Positions 34,296-44,445 of a stretch of 64,000 nt of DNA are shown one piece after another. Position 1 is the stretch's first letter, and each line of letters starts with the position of its first letter. This stretch comes from Cordilura impudica (Eukaryota > Arthropoda > Insecta > Diptera > Scathophagidae): the NCBI GenBank assembly GCA_963682025.1, contig OY821519.1:138055429-138119428 (forward strand). Reading direction: 5' to 3'. The notes beneath the pieces are model-generated. The model worked only from the letters and a program-made list of their open reading frames with translations, made no database searches and was not told the origin of the DNA. Made by a program: the position numbers and the translations under genes.

Positions 34296-35531
34296 ATGGA
34301 GGAACTAAAGTCTAGCGTATTAGAAATGACAGGAGCCCTCAACGCGGTTCTTGGTCAGGTAAAGGCCATTGAAGCGCGGATGAGAATATTGGAAGATAAG
34401 ACCGACCCTGCCGCCACACAACCCAACTTAGTGGATCCACCTCGAGCTCCTAGGAGCGAGATGGAACTCCGTGAGTTAGGAAGACTCCCTGACTGTGTGA
34501 AAGAGCTGCAGACATTTGACGGAAACCCCACACAATACGTTTCATGGATTCATAGCGTTGAATCAATCCTGAGCGACTACGAGATAGTACGTTCTAAACC
34601 CATATATAGGGCTATACTGCAGAGTATCAGACAAAAGGTTAGGGGTAGTGCGGACTCTGCACTAGTTTCTTATAATATCTTTGACAATGACTGGACTAGG
34701 ATGAAAGAGTGCCTATCACTCCATTATGCGGACAAAAGGGATATTAGGACGCTTGAACACCAACTCGGTCAACTGTCTCAAAAGGGATCAAGGGTCGATG
34801 AATTCTATGCTTCGGTTAACCACCAATTCTCCCTGATTATTAATAAGATTAGGACCGAAAATTATTCTAGGGAAACTGTCGATGTACTAGTTGAAACTTA
34901 CAGGAATAGAGCACTGGATGTTTTCGTTCGAGGCTTGAACGGAGAACTGTCTAGACTATTAATCATTCAGAGACCGAAAACCCTTCCGGAAGCCTACGCT
35001 ATGTGCATGGAGATGCAGAACCTCAATATGAGGAACACATCCCTTCACCCATATATCCGTAACCAGATCAGCGTTCCAGTGAATGCAATGTATCGAAGGG
35101 AGACAAAACCTGAATTGCCGCCTAGGTCATTTGTTCCAAATAGAGGAAACCCAAATTACAGACAGTGGAAACACCTGCCGAAGCTACAAGAAGCACCGCC
35201 GAGGCCTTTTGCTCAAAAACCAATGGAAAAAATGGAGGTTGACCAGTCTGTCCAATCAAGGAAGGTAAACTATATGAATAGGCCAAATGCCTTTAAGAGA
35301 AACGCAAGATCAGAGATTATAACCAATCCCTTTAAGCAACAGAAGTTATTTACCACATATGCGGAAGAAAACAACTTGGCTGAACAGGATCTAGAACAAC
35401 AAAATATAGATGCTCCCTGCCTAGAACATAGCGACGCTCCCAGACAATCCGCAGACACTAATGATGTTTACGCTGAGGACTCGGAGATAAATTTTATGTC
35501 AGGGGCCTCCCTTCAAGCGTACCATATATAG
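34296..35531 (+). CDS. gag: Gag polyprotein
   Basis: 411 codons from ATG at 34,296 to TAG at 35,531. The N-terminus is a short helical stretch. The middle (about residues 65-245) carries the capsid-like pattern seen in gypsy-group Gag: LQTFDGNPTQYVSWIHSVES, then a region around YRAILQSIRQKVRGSA. The C-terminus is basic and Asn/Gln/Pro-rich with no CCHC zinc knuckle, as usual in errantiviruses. It forms the particle shell. A slippery heptamer lies 12 codons before the stop and pol follows in the -1 frame. No internal stops. Confidence 0.92.
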   Translation: MEELKSSVLEMTGALNAVLGQVKAIEARMRILEDKTDPAATQPNLVDPPRAPRSEMELRELGRLPDCVKELQTFDGNPTQYVSWIHSVESILSDYEIVRSKPIYRAILQSIRQKVRGSADSALVSYNIFDNDWTRMKECLSLHYADKRDIRTLEHQLGQLSQKGSRVDEFYASVNHQFSLIINKIRTENYSRETVDVLVETYRNRALDVFVRGLNGELSRLLIIQRPKTLPEAYAMCMEMQNLNMRNTSLHPYIRNQISVPVNAMYRRETKPELPPRSFVPNRGNPNYRQWKHLPKLQEAPPRPFAQKPMEKMEVDQSVQSRKVNYMNRPNAFKRNARSEIITNPFKQQKLFTTYAEENNLAEQDLEQQNIDAPCLEHSDAPRQSADTNDVYAEDSEINFMSGASLQAYHI

Positions 35532-38500
35532 AGTACAACACAAATGGGGCGCAACTGAAATTTCTCGTCGATACAGGAGCAAACAAGAATTTTATAGGGT
35601 CCCACATATGCAATAGTGCTACACCGCTCCTGAAACCTTTCCCTGTACGAACAGCAGCGGGAAACTTGTTGATCAGTGAAAAAACCGAAGGCAAATTTTT
35701 TGAGTCTGCCGGAATAGACACGACCATAACATTTTACGTTTTACCCGGACTGAAATCTTTCGATGGGATCATAGGCGACGACACGTTAAAGGAGATTGAA
35801 GCTATTATCGATAGGAAAAATAACACTCTGACCATAAAATCCGGCATGGTCATTCCACTCATGGAGAAATTTTCACAGGAAGTTAACAAAATAACTCACG
35901 ACATGCCAAAGGATATATCGTACAAATTAGAAAAACTTATGCAAAAGTTCACCCCATTGTTCGGCCCCCTTGAAGCAGGAGAAATGGCGATGACATCAGT
36001 CAGGGCGGAAATCAGGACATCAACCGATGAACCTATATATACTAAGAGTTATCCCTATCCAGCGAATTTACGATCCGTTGTCGAAGAACAGGTTTCCGAA
36101 CTTTTGGAACAGGAAATTATTCGACCATCCAAGAGCCCATACAATTCACCAGTTTGGGTAGTGCCGAAAAAACCCAAACCAAACGGGGAGAAACAGTATC
36201 GAATGGTAATAGATTTTAAGAGACTGAACGCTGTCACGATATCCGACACTTATCCGATCCCAGACATAAACTCCACACTGGCAAGCTTGGGAAAGGCCAC
36301 ACTCTTTACTACTCTCGATCTAACGTCGGGATTCCACCAGATTCCAATGAAAGAATCCGATATTCCAAAGACTGCATTTTCCACCTTGAATGGTAAATAT
36401 GAATTTCTACGCCTGCCATTTGGATTGAAAAATGCTCCGTCTATATTCCAGAGGATGATTGACGATATTCTCAAAGAATATATTGGTAGGATCTGTTACG
36501 TCTATATTGACGACATCATCGTCTTTGGGAAGGACCTTGACGATCACATAAAGAATTTGGAAACTGTATTCGAGAGGTTATTTGCATCGAACCTCAGGGT
36601 TAACTTGGAAAAAACCCAGTTCCTGAAAACTGAGGTAACATTCCTAGGATACATAGTTTCCGGAAACGGAATACGGGCAGACCCGGACAAAGTGAGGGCG
36701 ATCCAGAGTTTAGCTCCTCCCGCAACGCTTAAGGATTTAAAAAGTTTTTTGGGCATGACCTCATACTATAGAAAATTCATTAGAGACTATGCAAAGGTTG
36801 CCAAACCACTGACGAATCTTACTAGGGGAGAAAACGCGCAGATAAAGGCGAATATGTCCAGGAAGGTTTCCATTACACTTAATGAGGAGGCATTACAAGC
36901 TTTTGACGAGCTCAAAACTTTGTTAATGTCATCAGAAGTTCTAGCATTCCCCGACTTTGAGCAGCCTTTCAACTTGACGACGGATGCCTCAAACTACGCA
37001 ATTGGAGCAGCATTGTCTCAGGAACATTCGGATTCCGATAGACCCGTGGCATATATATCACGTTCTCTTGCGAAAACGGAGGAAAATTATGCCACCAACG
37101 AAAAGGAAATGCTAGCTATAGTCTGGGCTTTGGACAATTTGCGCTCTTACCTCTACGGCGCGAAAAAAATCAGGATTTTTACCGATCATCAGCCGCTCAC
37201 CTATGCACTTGGCAACCAGAATCACAATGCTAAACTGAAAAGGTGGAAAGCCAGGATAGAAGAATATAACTACGAACTTATATACAAACCTGGTAAGTCA
37301 AATGTAGTGGCAGATGCCCTTTCCAGATTGGAATGTAACTTAAATCAAATGAACACACTTAGCGACGAAGGTACGATCACAGCCTCTGAAATTGGTTCAG
37401 AGACCGCAACAGCCGACGAAGGCTCGGAAAGGCAATCATTCCGGTCTGACGCTACGATGCACAGTGCCGACCAAGATGGCAGCGATCTTATCCCCCATGT
37501 CGAAGTTCCCTTGAACGTTTTCAGGAACCAGATAATAATCAGGCAGGGCAAGGATTTGCATAGCCATATACAGCCACATCCCGGCTTTAATAGGTACCAT
37601 GCGACCATTGAGCAGCTGACTGCAGAAACCCTTTCCGAGATATTGAAAAAATGCTTAAGCCCGACCTGCATTAACGGCATCAAGATACCCGAATGCTTTA
37701 TTTCGTTATTAAACGAAGTCTATTTGGCCCACTTTGTCTCATATAGAATAAGAATTACGCAGCGTGTAGTCGAAGATGTGGGCAACCCCGAGAGAATCTG
37801 TAGAATAATTGAGGAAGAACATGGGCGAGCCCATCGCAACCCGAGAGAAAATGGTCAACAAATATTGGAAAGATTCTATTTCCCTAGCATGGGGAGTCTC
37901 ATTAAGCGGTACACTAGAACATGCGAAATTTGTAAGTTTAACAAATATGACAGACACCCCAGTAAACCTAAACTTCAACCAACTCCTATCCCGGAATATC
38001 CGTGCGAAATCCTGCATATCGACATTTTTGAAATTCAGGGGTTTAAGTTTATCAGCTGTATTGACAAATTCTCTAAGTTCGCAAAACTTTTTCACATTAG
38101 GAATCGGTCAGCGATCCACTTGCGGAACAAACTAGCCAAGGTTTTACATTACTTTACCGCACCTCGTATGATCGTGTCGGACAATGAAAGGGGGTTCCTG
38201 AGCCCAACTATTTTAAATTTCATTAGATCTTTGAACATAGAAATATACTTTACACCCGTGCAAAAGAGTGAAGTCAATGGCCAGGTAGAGAGATTTCACT
38301 CAACGCTCATCGAAATATATAGGTGTTTGTCAAGGGAAATGGGGAATCTTGGTCCTAGAGAGATAATTACCATCGCAGTAGATCGTTACAATAACACAAT
38401 ACACTCGGTCATTGGTAGAAAGCCGTCGGACATTTTCTTTAATAGAACTGAAAGATTTAACTACCGACAGCTGACAAATTTCCGCGACCAGGTCAACGAG

Positions 38501-38734
38501 GACATCCGTGGGCTAATCGAGTACAAGCAGAAGATAACGAATGACCGTCTAAACAGAAATAGATCGGACCCAGTCGACCTTGTCGAAAATCAGGAGATCT
38601 TAGTCAAAGACGGACAGATCAAGCCGAAGCATAGACCTCTATACAAGCGGCACAGAGTTTCTACCAACAATAGAGTAACTATCCGCACCACAACGGGAAA
38701 GAAATACCATAAGTCACAGATTAAGAAAATGTAA
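35477..38734 (+). CDS. pol: Pol polyprotein (PR-RT-RNase H-IN)
   Basis: Expressed by -1 frameshift; the open frame begins at 35,477 and stops at 38,734, about 1,085 codons. Domains in order: aspartic protease with LVDTGA (35,564-35,581); reverse transcriptase with LDLTSGFHQIP (~36,314) and YIDD (36,503); RNase H with TTDASNYAIGAAL (~36,973) and FTDHQPLTYAL (~37,180); integrase with an H-H-C-C zinc finger (HGRAH ... CEIC, 37,820-37,940). The integrase core has ILHID (~38,013), SDN (~38,178) and GQVE (~38,280). There are 35 residues between the last two acidic residues (DD35E). Length and order match gypsy-group Pol. No stop or shift found. Confidence 0.95.
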   Translation, partial: GLGDKFYVRGLPSSVPYIEYNTNGAQLKFLVDTGANKNFIGSHICNSATPLLKPFPVRTAAGNLLISEKTEGKFFESAGIDTTITFYVLPGLKSFDGIIGDDTLKEIEAIIDRKNNTLTIKSGMVIPLMEKFSQEVNKITHDMPKDISYKLEKLMQKFTPLFGPLEAGEMAMTSVRAEIRTSTDEPIYTKSYPYPANLRSVVEEQVSELLEQEIIRPSKSPYNSPVWVVPKKPKPNGEKQYRMVIDFKRLNAVTISDTYPIPDINSTLASLGKATLFTTLDLTSGFHQIPMKESDIPKTAFSTLNGKYEFLRLPFGLKNAPSIFQRMIDDILKEYIGRICYVYIDDIIVFGKDLDDHIKNLETVFERLFASNLRVNLEKTQFLKTEVTFLGYIVSGNGIRADPDKVRAIQSLAPPATLKDLKSFLGMTSYYRKFIRDYAKVAKPLTNLTRGENAQIKANMSRKVSITLNEEALQAFDELKTLLMSSEVLAFPDFEQPFNLTTDASNYAIGAALSQEHSDSDRPVAYISRSLAKTEENYATNEKEMLAIVWALDNLRSYLYGAKKIRIFTDHQPLTYALGNQNHNAKLKRWKARIEEYNYELIYKPGKSNVVADALSRLECNLNQMNTLSDEGTITASEIGSETATADEGSERQSFRSDATMHSADQDGSDLIPHVEVPLNVFRNQIIIRQGKDLHSHIQPHPGFNRYHATIEQLTAETLSEILKKCLSPTCINGIKIPECFISLLNEVYLAHFVSYRIRITQRVVEDVGNPERICRIIEEEHGRAHRNPRENGQQILERFYFPSMGSLIKRYTRTCEICKFNKYDRHPSKPKLQPTPIPEYPCEILHIDIFEIQGFKFISCIDKFSKFAKLFHIRNRSAIHLRNKLAKVLHYFTAPRMIVSDNERGFLSPTILNFIRSLNIEIYFTPVQKSEVNGQVERFHSTLIEIYRCLSREMGNLGPREIITIAVDRYNNTIHSVIGRKPSDIFFNRTERFNYRQLTNFRDQVNEDIRGLIEYKQKITNDRLNRNRSDPVDLVENQEILVKDGQIKPKHRPLYKRHRVSTNNRVTIRTTTGKKYHKSQIKKM
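35489..35495 (+). promoter_or_regulatory. -1 ribosomal frameshift heptamer AAATTTT
   Basis: Read in the gag frame the heptamer is A AAT TTT, the X XXY YYZ form. A -1 slip moves ribosomes into the pol frame, which is open from 35,477, after its last upstream stop at 35,474. Gag and pol overlap 35,477-35,531. I see no convincing downstream stem-loop or pseudoknot by eye. Confidence 0.8.
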
Positions 38735-39138
38735 AGTGACCCTTGCAACTACCCTGGAAACCTTAGAACATAAGAAAAAAAGAAAAAGAAAATAAAAATA
38801 AATAATGGAAATTGTAAAAATTTTAGTAATAGAAATTATGATTAAGAAATCTAATTGTCGAGAATTTGTAAAAAAAAAAAAAAAAAATTTTTTTTTTTTT
38901 AGAAAAAAAACCTTTATTTAAAATTAGAAAATCATAATTACCAAAAATTGTATAACATAAGAGGAAAACTTTTTTTTTGAGGACTATAACTAGGCAATTG
39001 TAATAAGGATAATACCCAGATCTTTGAATTCATGATTTACATTTTACACCTATTGTATTAAACACCAAGCTCTGTCCAACTCTATACATTGCACCTAGAA
39101 TACGGATACTATAAGCTGCACATACTAACCTACGTTAA
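38735..39138 (+). other. pol-env spacer with A/T hairpin and splice-acceptor candidates
   Basis: A run of about 16 A directly followed by about 14 T at 38,871-38,901 forms a potential hairpin. A perfect TACTAAC branch-site string lies at 39,123-39,129, followed by a TTTCTAAG acceptor candidate ending at 39,155, just inside the env frame. No gene. Confidence 0.55.
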
Positions 39139-40587
39139 TACTTTAAATTTCTAAGCCTTTTTCTACTCGCAACCAACGTTGCAGCCTTCCACGTCTTTGA
39201 ATATCAATCGCCGCTTGTGACTATCAAAGATGGCGAAGGATGGATTGTGAACGGTTATCTGAGCGTCGTACATGTGATACAATTGGAGAGGTTCGAGGAG
39301 ATGCTTCGGACAACTGCTGACGTCTTCACTGCTACATCGAAGGACGAAAAGGGCAAGGAAATATTCGGATATCAACTCCAAAGGGCATACGACCGAATGG
39401 CAACAGTAAAAGGCATCACGAGGAACAAAAGATCTATAGAGTGGATTGGCTCTGCCTGGAAATGGATTGCCGGCAACCCAGATGCAACAGATTGGAACAA
39501 GATACTTGAAAGCCAACAAAGATTAATAGAGAACAACGAGCAACAATACGTGGTGAACAATAATCTGTTTGGCACAACAGACGATTTGGTGAAGAAAATG
39601 AACGACCTCATCGACAGATACAACAATAAAATAGTCGTGTCCGAATCAGACGAAATAATGCGTGAAGCCTTGAACCAAGTAATCACGATAAGAGAAGACA
39701 TCGGGGAAATAGTACGAGCGTGTCAACTCGCTAAAGCAGGCATCGTCAACACTAATCTACTAAATATGGAGGAAATTAGTAAGATTGTTTCCGAGATCGA
39801 ATCGCTCCCATACGACAACGAGATCGAGGCCATAGAATACGGTAGGCCAAGTATATTTTCGAATGGTACATCGCTGTTGTACGTGATATCAATACCAAAA
39901 GTGGAATCCAGCAGATACAATAAAATTCTCCTGAGAGCAGCTATATCCCTAGGCCGCCAAATTGACTTGAAATACGACAAGGTACTGTTGAACCACGAGA
40001 ACATTTATGGCATTCGGAATCGCTGCTCATCGCTCAACAATGTCACGATTTGCACCTTAGAACAATTGGAAAGACTCCAGGAGGAAGAATGCCTGTCAAG
40101 AATTTTGAGGGGTATCACCGCGAATTGCACATTCCGTTCAAATGAGGAAACCACAGTGGAACAGATAGAAAGCGATCTTATATACGTAACCAACTTCAGG
40201 GGCAACGTTTCATCTGAAACGAACACTGTGAACGTAAACGGTACATACCTTATACGAATCTTCAACGAAACGGTTACGGTCGGAGAGAGGAATTTTACAA
40301 ATATAAGGATCTCAGGCCTACAGGCGCTTCCCCCCTTATTAACGAACGCGCACGAAGGAACACGCAAGATAGATACGAAACTATTACATGAACTCCACGT
40401 GAAGAACATCGAGCACATTCGAGATTTGATGGGCCATGTAAACCTGTCACTTGGATCAAACGCTGCAATTCTGTTGTGTGTCATTGCAATGACGATCATA
40501 TTAACCATAGTTTGGAGGAAGATATTCGGTCGTATCACCATGCCAGCCCTAAGTCCTATCGATCATCCGAACGGGGGCACTAACTGA
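39139..40587 (+). CDS. env: Envelope glycoprotein
   Basis: Open from 39,139 (stop at 39,136) to TGA at 40,587, about 482 codons. No ATG precedes the hydrophobic signal-like segment (about 39,140-39,187); the first in-frame ATG at 39,301 would lose it. A spliced mRNA, as known for errantiviruses, therefore probably supplies the start; coordinates give the open frame, not a proven start. A basic RNKR site (cleavage expected near 39,432) is followed by an IGSAWKWIAGNPDATDW-like segment, the position of the fusion domain in errantivirus and baculovirus-F-type envelopes. Several N-x-S/T sites. One membrane anchor near 40,465-40,515 with a short basic tail. No internal stop. Membrane glycoprotein mediating particle entry in relatives. 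Confidence 0.88.
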   Translation, partial: YFKFLSLFLLATNVAAFHVFEYQSPLVTIKDGEGWIVNGYLSVVHVIQLERFEEMLRTTADVFTATSKDEKGKEIFGYQLQRAYDRMATVKGITRNKRSIEWIGSAWKWIAGNPDATDWNKILESQQRLIENNEQQYVVNNNLFGTTDDLVKKMNDLIDRYNNKIVVSESDEIMREALNQVITIREDIGEIVRACQLAKAGIVNTNLLNMEEISKIVSEIESLPYDNEIEAIEYGRPSIFSNGTSLLYVISIPKVESSRYNKILLRAAISLGRQIDLKYDKVLLNHENIYGIRNRCSSLNNVTICTLEQLERLQEEECLSRILRGITANCTFRSNEETTVEQIESDLIYVTNFRGNVSSETNTVNVNGTYLIRIFNETVTVGERNFTNIRISGLQALPPLLTNAHEGTRKIDTKLLHELHVKNIEHIRDLMGHVNLSLGSNAAILLCVIAMTIILTIVWRKIFGRITMPALSPIDHPNGGTN

Positions 40588-40606
40588 TCAGCGGGACGCC
40601 GATTTT

Positions 40607-40618
40607 TGAGGAGGGGGG
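40607..40618 (+). other. Polypurine tract
   Basis: GAGGAGGGGGG immediately before the 3' LTR; primes plus-strand DNA synthesis in retroelements. Confidence 0.85.
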
Positions 40619-41129
40619 AGTTAACACTTCCACACGCCCAATACCTTTTTTAATAACATATTGGCGAATGCGCGAGTCAGCAATACCACGGACAGCGCGT
40701 GTTGCAGTTGACACCCCGCGCACCACCCCTTTGCTCACCAATATACAATGCGCTATACGATACTTGCATTCTTTTGTACACGCGCAAGCTATTGGGAAAT
40801 GAATAAGTTAGTGTTCTAAATTAAATTAAGCTAGCGTATGCAAATATTTGCACACGCGAATTATTGGGAAACCATAGCATGTTATGGTTCCCATGAGAAT
40901 AAGCTGGCATAGGCAAAATAATATTAGTAAATTTTTAGTTATATTAATGTGCAAGAGACGGAGAGCAGGCAGTTCAATTCTAGACTGCAGTAGAGCAACA
41001 TCGGGTTTTTTAATAAAATAATAAGTCAAAATATTAAATAGTGTTTTTTTATTTAAAAGGTGAGTTGGGCCCCATGGGCGGCCCAACAATAGTAATTTTT
41101 TTAAAACATGGCTGACGCCATTGTTAACT
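40619..41129 (+). repeat. 3' LTR
   Basis: 511 bp, reads identical to the 5' LTR. AATAAA at 41,012-41,017. Followed by the TACA duplication. Confidence 0.97.
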
Positions 41130-41365
41130 TACATAACGTGAACAAACTCAGAAAGCTCTATAACGTGAACAATTTTTTTGTCACTGCGTATGTTTTCTAA
41201 GCTTGTAGATAACACTGAAATACATTAAATTTGATTTTTAAAGTTTAGGGAATCCCCTTATATAGAAGATATGTGTATTCTCTAAATTATTATTTTTTTT
41301 TTTCTCTTTGGCAACGAAATTTTATTTCAAGTCGTCTTCTTATGCAAGGTGGTTAATCAGTCGGC

Positions 41366-43035
41366 ATGAGTGTTAAAAAATACAAATGTTTGGAGTTAAA
41401 AGAAAATGCGGATTTTTTAGATAGTTTGCAAAAAGGGACAAGTGTAACTAGTTTAGCAAAAAAGTACAATATCAGCATAAAAAGAAAAAAGAAGCAATTT
41501 TAATATGTGTAAACTACACATACCAGGGACCGGGAAAAAGAAAAACTTTAGAATCATTAGAACTTCCAGTTATGGAAAAAACTCTTTACCGTTGGTTCAT
41601 CCAAATGCGTGAAAGGAATTGGCCTGTAAGTGGGCTAATGCTAAAAGATAAAGCTAAGGAATTACATTCCCAACTTAAAGAAAATGAGGGCGGGTTTAAT
41701 GCTAGTGACGGATGGTTTCAGCGATTTAAGAAAAGGTACGGTGTTATACTTCTTAAAGTATCCTAAGAAAAACTCTCATCGCACCCTGAATTGGTGGATC
41801 CATTTTAGCTAAAACTGAAACAAAAAATTTAAGATTTGGTTTATTCTGGAAACTTTTACCAAATAAATCGAACGCTGCAATGCAAGAGAAATGTGCTCCC
41901 GGTACAAAGACGGAGAAGCAACGTATAACGTTCCTGTGTAACGCAAACGTATCAGGTGCACATAGACTTAAACTTTTGGTAATTGGTAAGGCAAAAAATT
42001 CACGCAGTTTTAAAAACTTCATTTGTCCTTCGGATTATAAGAAGTCCAAATCGGCCTGGATGACGTCAGCCTTTTTTAAGCATTGGTTCCATCAATCCTT
42101 TGTACCACAGGTAAACAACTTCTTCTTTGACAAAAAAATATAACTAAAAGTTCTTGCTTTTGATTAGGTGAAATTGTTTCTAAAGAAGAAAAACTTGTCA
42201 ATGAAGGCAATATTACCTATCGATAACGCTCCCTCTCATCCAAGCGAAACAGAATTAAAAACTGAAGATGGAAACATAATTGCCCTGTTTATGCCATCAA
42301 ATGTCACCCCCCCCCCCCCTCATCCAACCAATGGATCAAAATGCGATTAAAATAACAAAATTATACTACAGAAACAGCTTGTTAGCTTTGATAGCAGCTA
42401 AAAGCTCTGATTTGCTTGAATCAATGAGAAATCTAACTTTGAAAGATGCTGTCACACTTTTCTTTGTCGCATTGGATCGGGCCATCACAGAAGCTCTTGC
42501 CAATTGCTGGAAAAATATTTTAAGTTTAGTTAGAAACCAGAATGACCCTGAAGATAACATTCCATTAAGTATTATGAAAGTGAAGTGGGATGCAGAAATA
42601 AATTCTTTAATGCAAATTTCAGTCGATCTCTTTCAGAACTTGAGGCCTAAGATGAGAATTTTACGATAAATTTTGATATCACAATTAAATCATTGTTTTA
42701 CGAACTTTTAGGTTGAGTTTACCTTACCAATGGTTCATGACTGAAATACATGAAATTGGGCAAAGCGAAGAAAGCGACGATTGCATTGCCGATGATCCTG
42801 TTAAAAAATTTCCGCAAGTGACGGAATTGAAATTTTTAACAAGGCATTTCAATGGGCAGGAGATGCAATGGTGGATCAAAGTGACATGAGTGTACTTCGA
42901 CGCTTAAGGGAGAAAGCAGTATTTCAGCTATTAGAAAAGAAAAAGTATCAGAAAAAGATAACGGATTCTTTAATGCATAAATGTAATGTGAAATTTTATT
43001 TGCTATGTAATTTTATTTCAATGGATACCTTCTCG
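41366..43035 (+). pseudogene. pogo/Tigger-type transposase with intron, degraded
   Basis: MSVKKYKCLELKENADFLDS and LAKKYNIS form the first helix-turn-helix, as in CENP-B-like proteins. After a frameshift comes the second DNA-binding block (TLYRWFIQMRERNWPVSG; NASDGWFQRFKKRYGV). The DDE_1 core follows: LFWKLLPNKS, ITFLCNANVSGAHRLKLLVI, ILPIDNAPSHPSE (second D) and LIQPMDQ (third D). A 57 bp GT-AG intron at 42,111-42,167 keeps the frame. A C13 run at 42,307-42,319 breaks it. The tail has KAFQWAGDAMVDQSDM. Pogo/Tigger/jerky family; non-functional because of stops and shifts. Confidence 0.85.
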
Positions 43036-43249
43036 TGATCTCGTTTTGTAATGAATTTTAATTAATAATTTTATTTTTATGTTTTAATAATAAAAATAAT
43101 AATACACAAAAGAATTTCACGTTCAAGCGTGTAAAACACATATATTTTTTCATGAAATTCGACAATCGCTAACGTGAACAATTTCGCAAACATGAACTCC
43201 CTTGGTTTTAATTAGTTCACGTTACCGAGAGTGTACTGTATATAATAAG

Positions 43250-43318
43250 TTGTAGCCCGCGAAAAATTTTTGATAAAAAAGTTGGCCCGCAGATCGATTT
43301 GGGTGGACCAGGCCTGAT
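43250..43318 (-). mobile_element. hAT-like terminal fragment (weak)
   Basis: Reverse reading CAGGCCTGGTCCACCC followed by GCGGGCCAA and CGCGGGCTACA resembles hAT-superfamily ends (CAGNNNTGG..., then GGCCCGCG motifs). The partner end was not found. Confidence 0.35.
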
Positions 43319-43497
43319 TAAATGGTTTCTTTTATTTTTATCCACCCCAGGAGAAACAACATTTGAACATCAACATCATATCAGAACCACATCATATCTA
43401 AAATTAAAATAAACCGAAAGTAATACACAATAATATAAGATAATAATAATAATACTTATTGTATAAATATTTATTCCAGTAAATTAAATTAAATAAT

Positions 43498-43907
43498 ACC
43501 AGCAGCTTCCAGCCCTCGAAATTCGAGTGCAAATTCTAGGAAATTTTATTTTTTCATTAAATAAAGACCCAAAAAGTATGCTAATCAATTATAGCCAATT
43601 CACAAATAAACACAAAAAACAAACTCATTTATATTACTAACACATTAAAAAATTTAATAAACACACACATAGCATTGTATAATTTTATGTATGTGTTAGT
43701 AGCAACTTTAAATGCAATTTACCCAAAATAAAGGATAAAATTTAAAAATCTGTAAATCTGCAAAACGGTTTACAAGAAATACCTTTCAAATAATATACGT
43801 TTGGTCAAAATCGGGATAAAACGGTAGAACAAAACATCGGTCACAAGAAATCGCGTAGCCTATTATTATATTATATTATAATATTATATTATATTATATA
43901 TTATAGA
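43498..43907 (-). mobile_element. Non-autonomous Helitron copy 6 with expanded ATT tract
   Basis: CTAG is mutated to CCAG at 43,499; the hairpin CTCGAAATTCGAG is intact. The opposite terminus has grown into a ~45 bp ATTAT/ATATT microsatellite before ATAGAT. Confidence 0.8.
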
Positions 43908-44445
43908 TGTTTAATTTAATATATTTGTTGACACTTTGTAGAAATAAACCAGAAACGGTTGTGTTGTTTTAATGATGTCTTTTCACTACAATAAATTTTC
44001 TGTGAAATTCTTAATTTTGATTTTTCTGTTAACCCTCAATAAAACTTTAAATTTCATAGTGTTGTTTTTTTCTTTCTGATAGTACGGATGGCGAGAATGG
44101 TGATGGGCGACGGCAATGCTTGTTTCCTAGTAGGAAAGTGATACAATTGTGTTTAGTATTTTTACAAGTACACTTGACTATTTGTCAACATCAAATTGTT
44201 GGTAGAGGATGATGCACCGTGTGGCGATATTGTACAATGAGAGGACATAAATATTGTATTGTTGATAACAAAAGTAATGCAAATATATAAGTTATTTTAT
44301 TTATCATGTTATTTAATTTTAAAAAAACAAAAACAATTTCAAGAAGTTATTTACTTAATGAAGCATTAGAATAAACATCAGATTTACACAAACTTTACCT
44401 CTCTGTTCTCTTTATTTAAAATAATGTGCAAAAGAAAAGCAACAT
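43908..44445. other. Unassigned stretch
   Basis: No motif or repeat recognised. Confidence 0.4.

Larger units (their letters stand above)
31960..41129 (+). mobile_element. Complete errantivirus (gypsy-group endogenous retrovirus)
   Basis: 9,170 bp: identical 511 bp LTRs, tRNA-type primer site, long leader, gag, pol, env, polypurine tract. A TACA target duplication lies at 31,956-31,959 and 41,130-41,133. LTR ends are AGTTAAC...GTTAACT, the errantivirus pattern, and the site TACATA fits the alternating pyrimidine-purine preference of gypsy elements. All three long frames are open. Base composition is less AT-rich than the neighbourhood. The data point to a very recent insertion. Confidence 0.95.
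31958..43238 (+). mobile_element. pogo-like DNA transposon interrupted by the errantivirus
   Basis: The right end, read in reverse from 43,238, is CAGTACACTCTCGGTAACGT, flanked by TA. The left side of the LTR element ends TATATACA and its right side continues TACATAACGTGAACAAAC. That matches the start of the right terminus (TATATACA...TAACGTGAACTAAT) apart from about 12 missing bases. Its own sequence is therefore a few bases at 31,956-31,959 plus 41,130-43,238. TAACGTGAACAATTT recurs subterminally at both ends. Confidence 0.65.

Noticed and set aside
37345..40541. Minus-strand frames across pol and env (up to 178 codons)
   Set aside because: Shadows of the plus-strand retroviral genes, with no domains.
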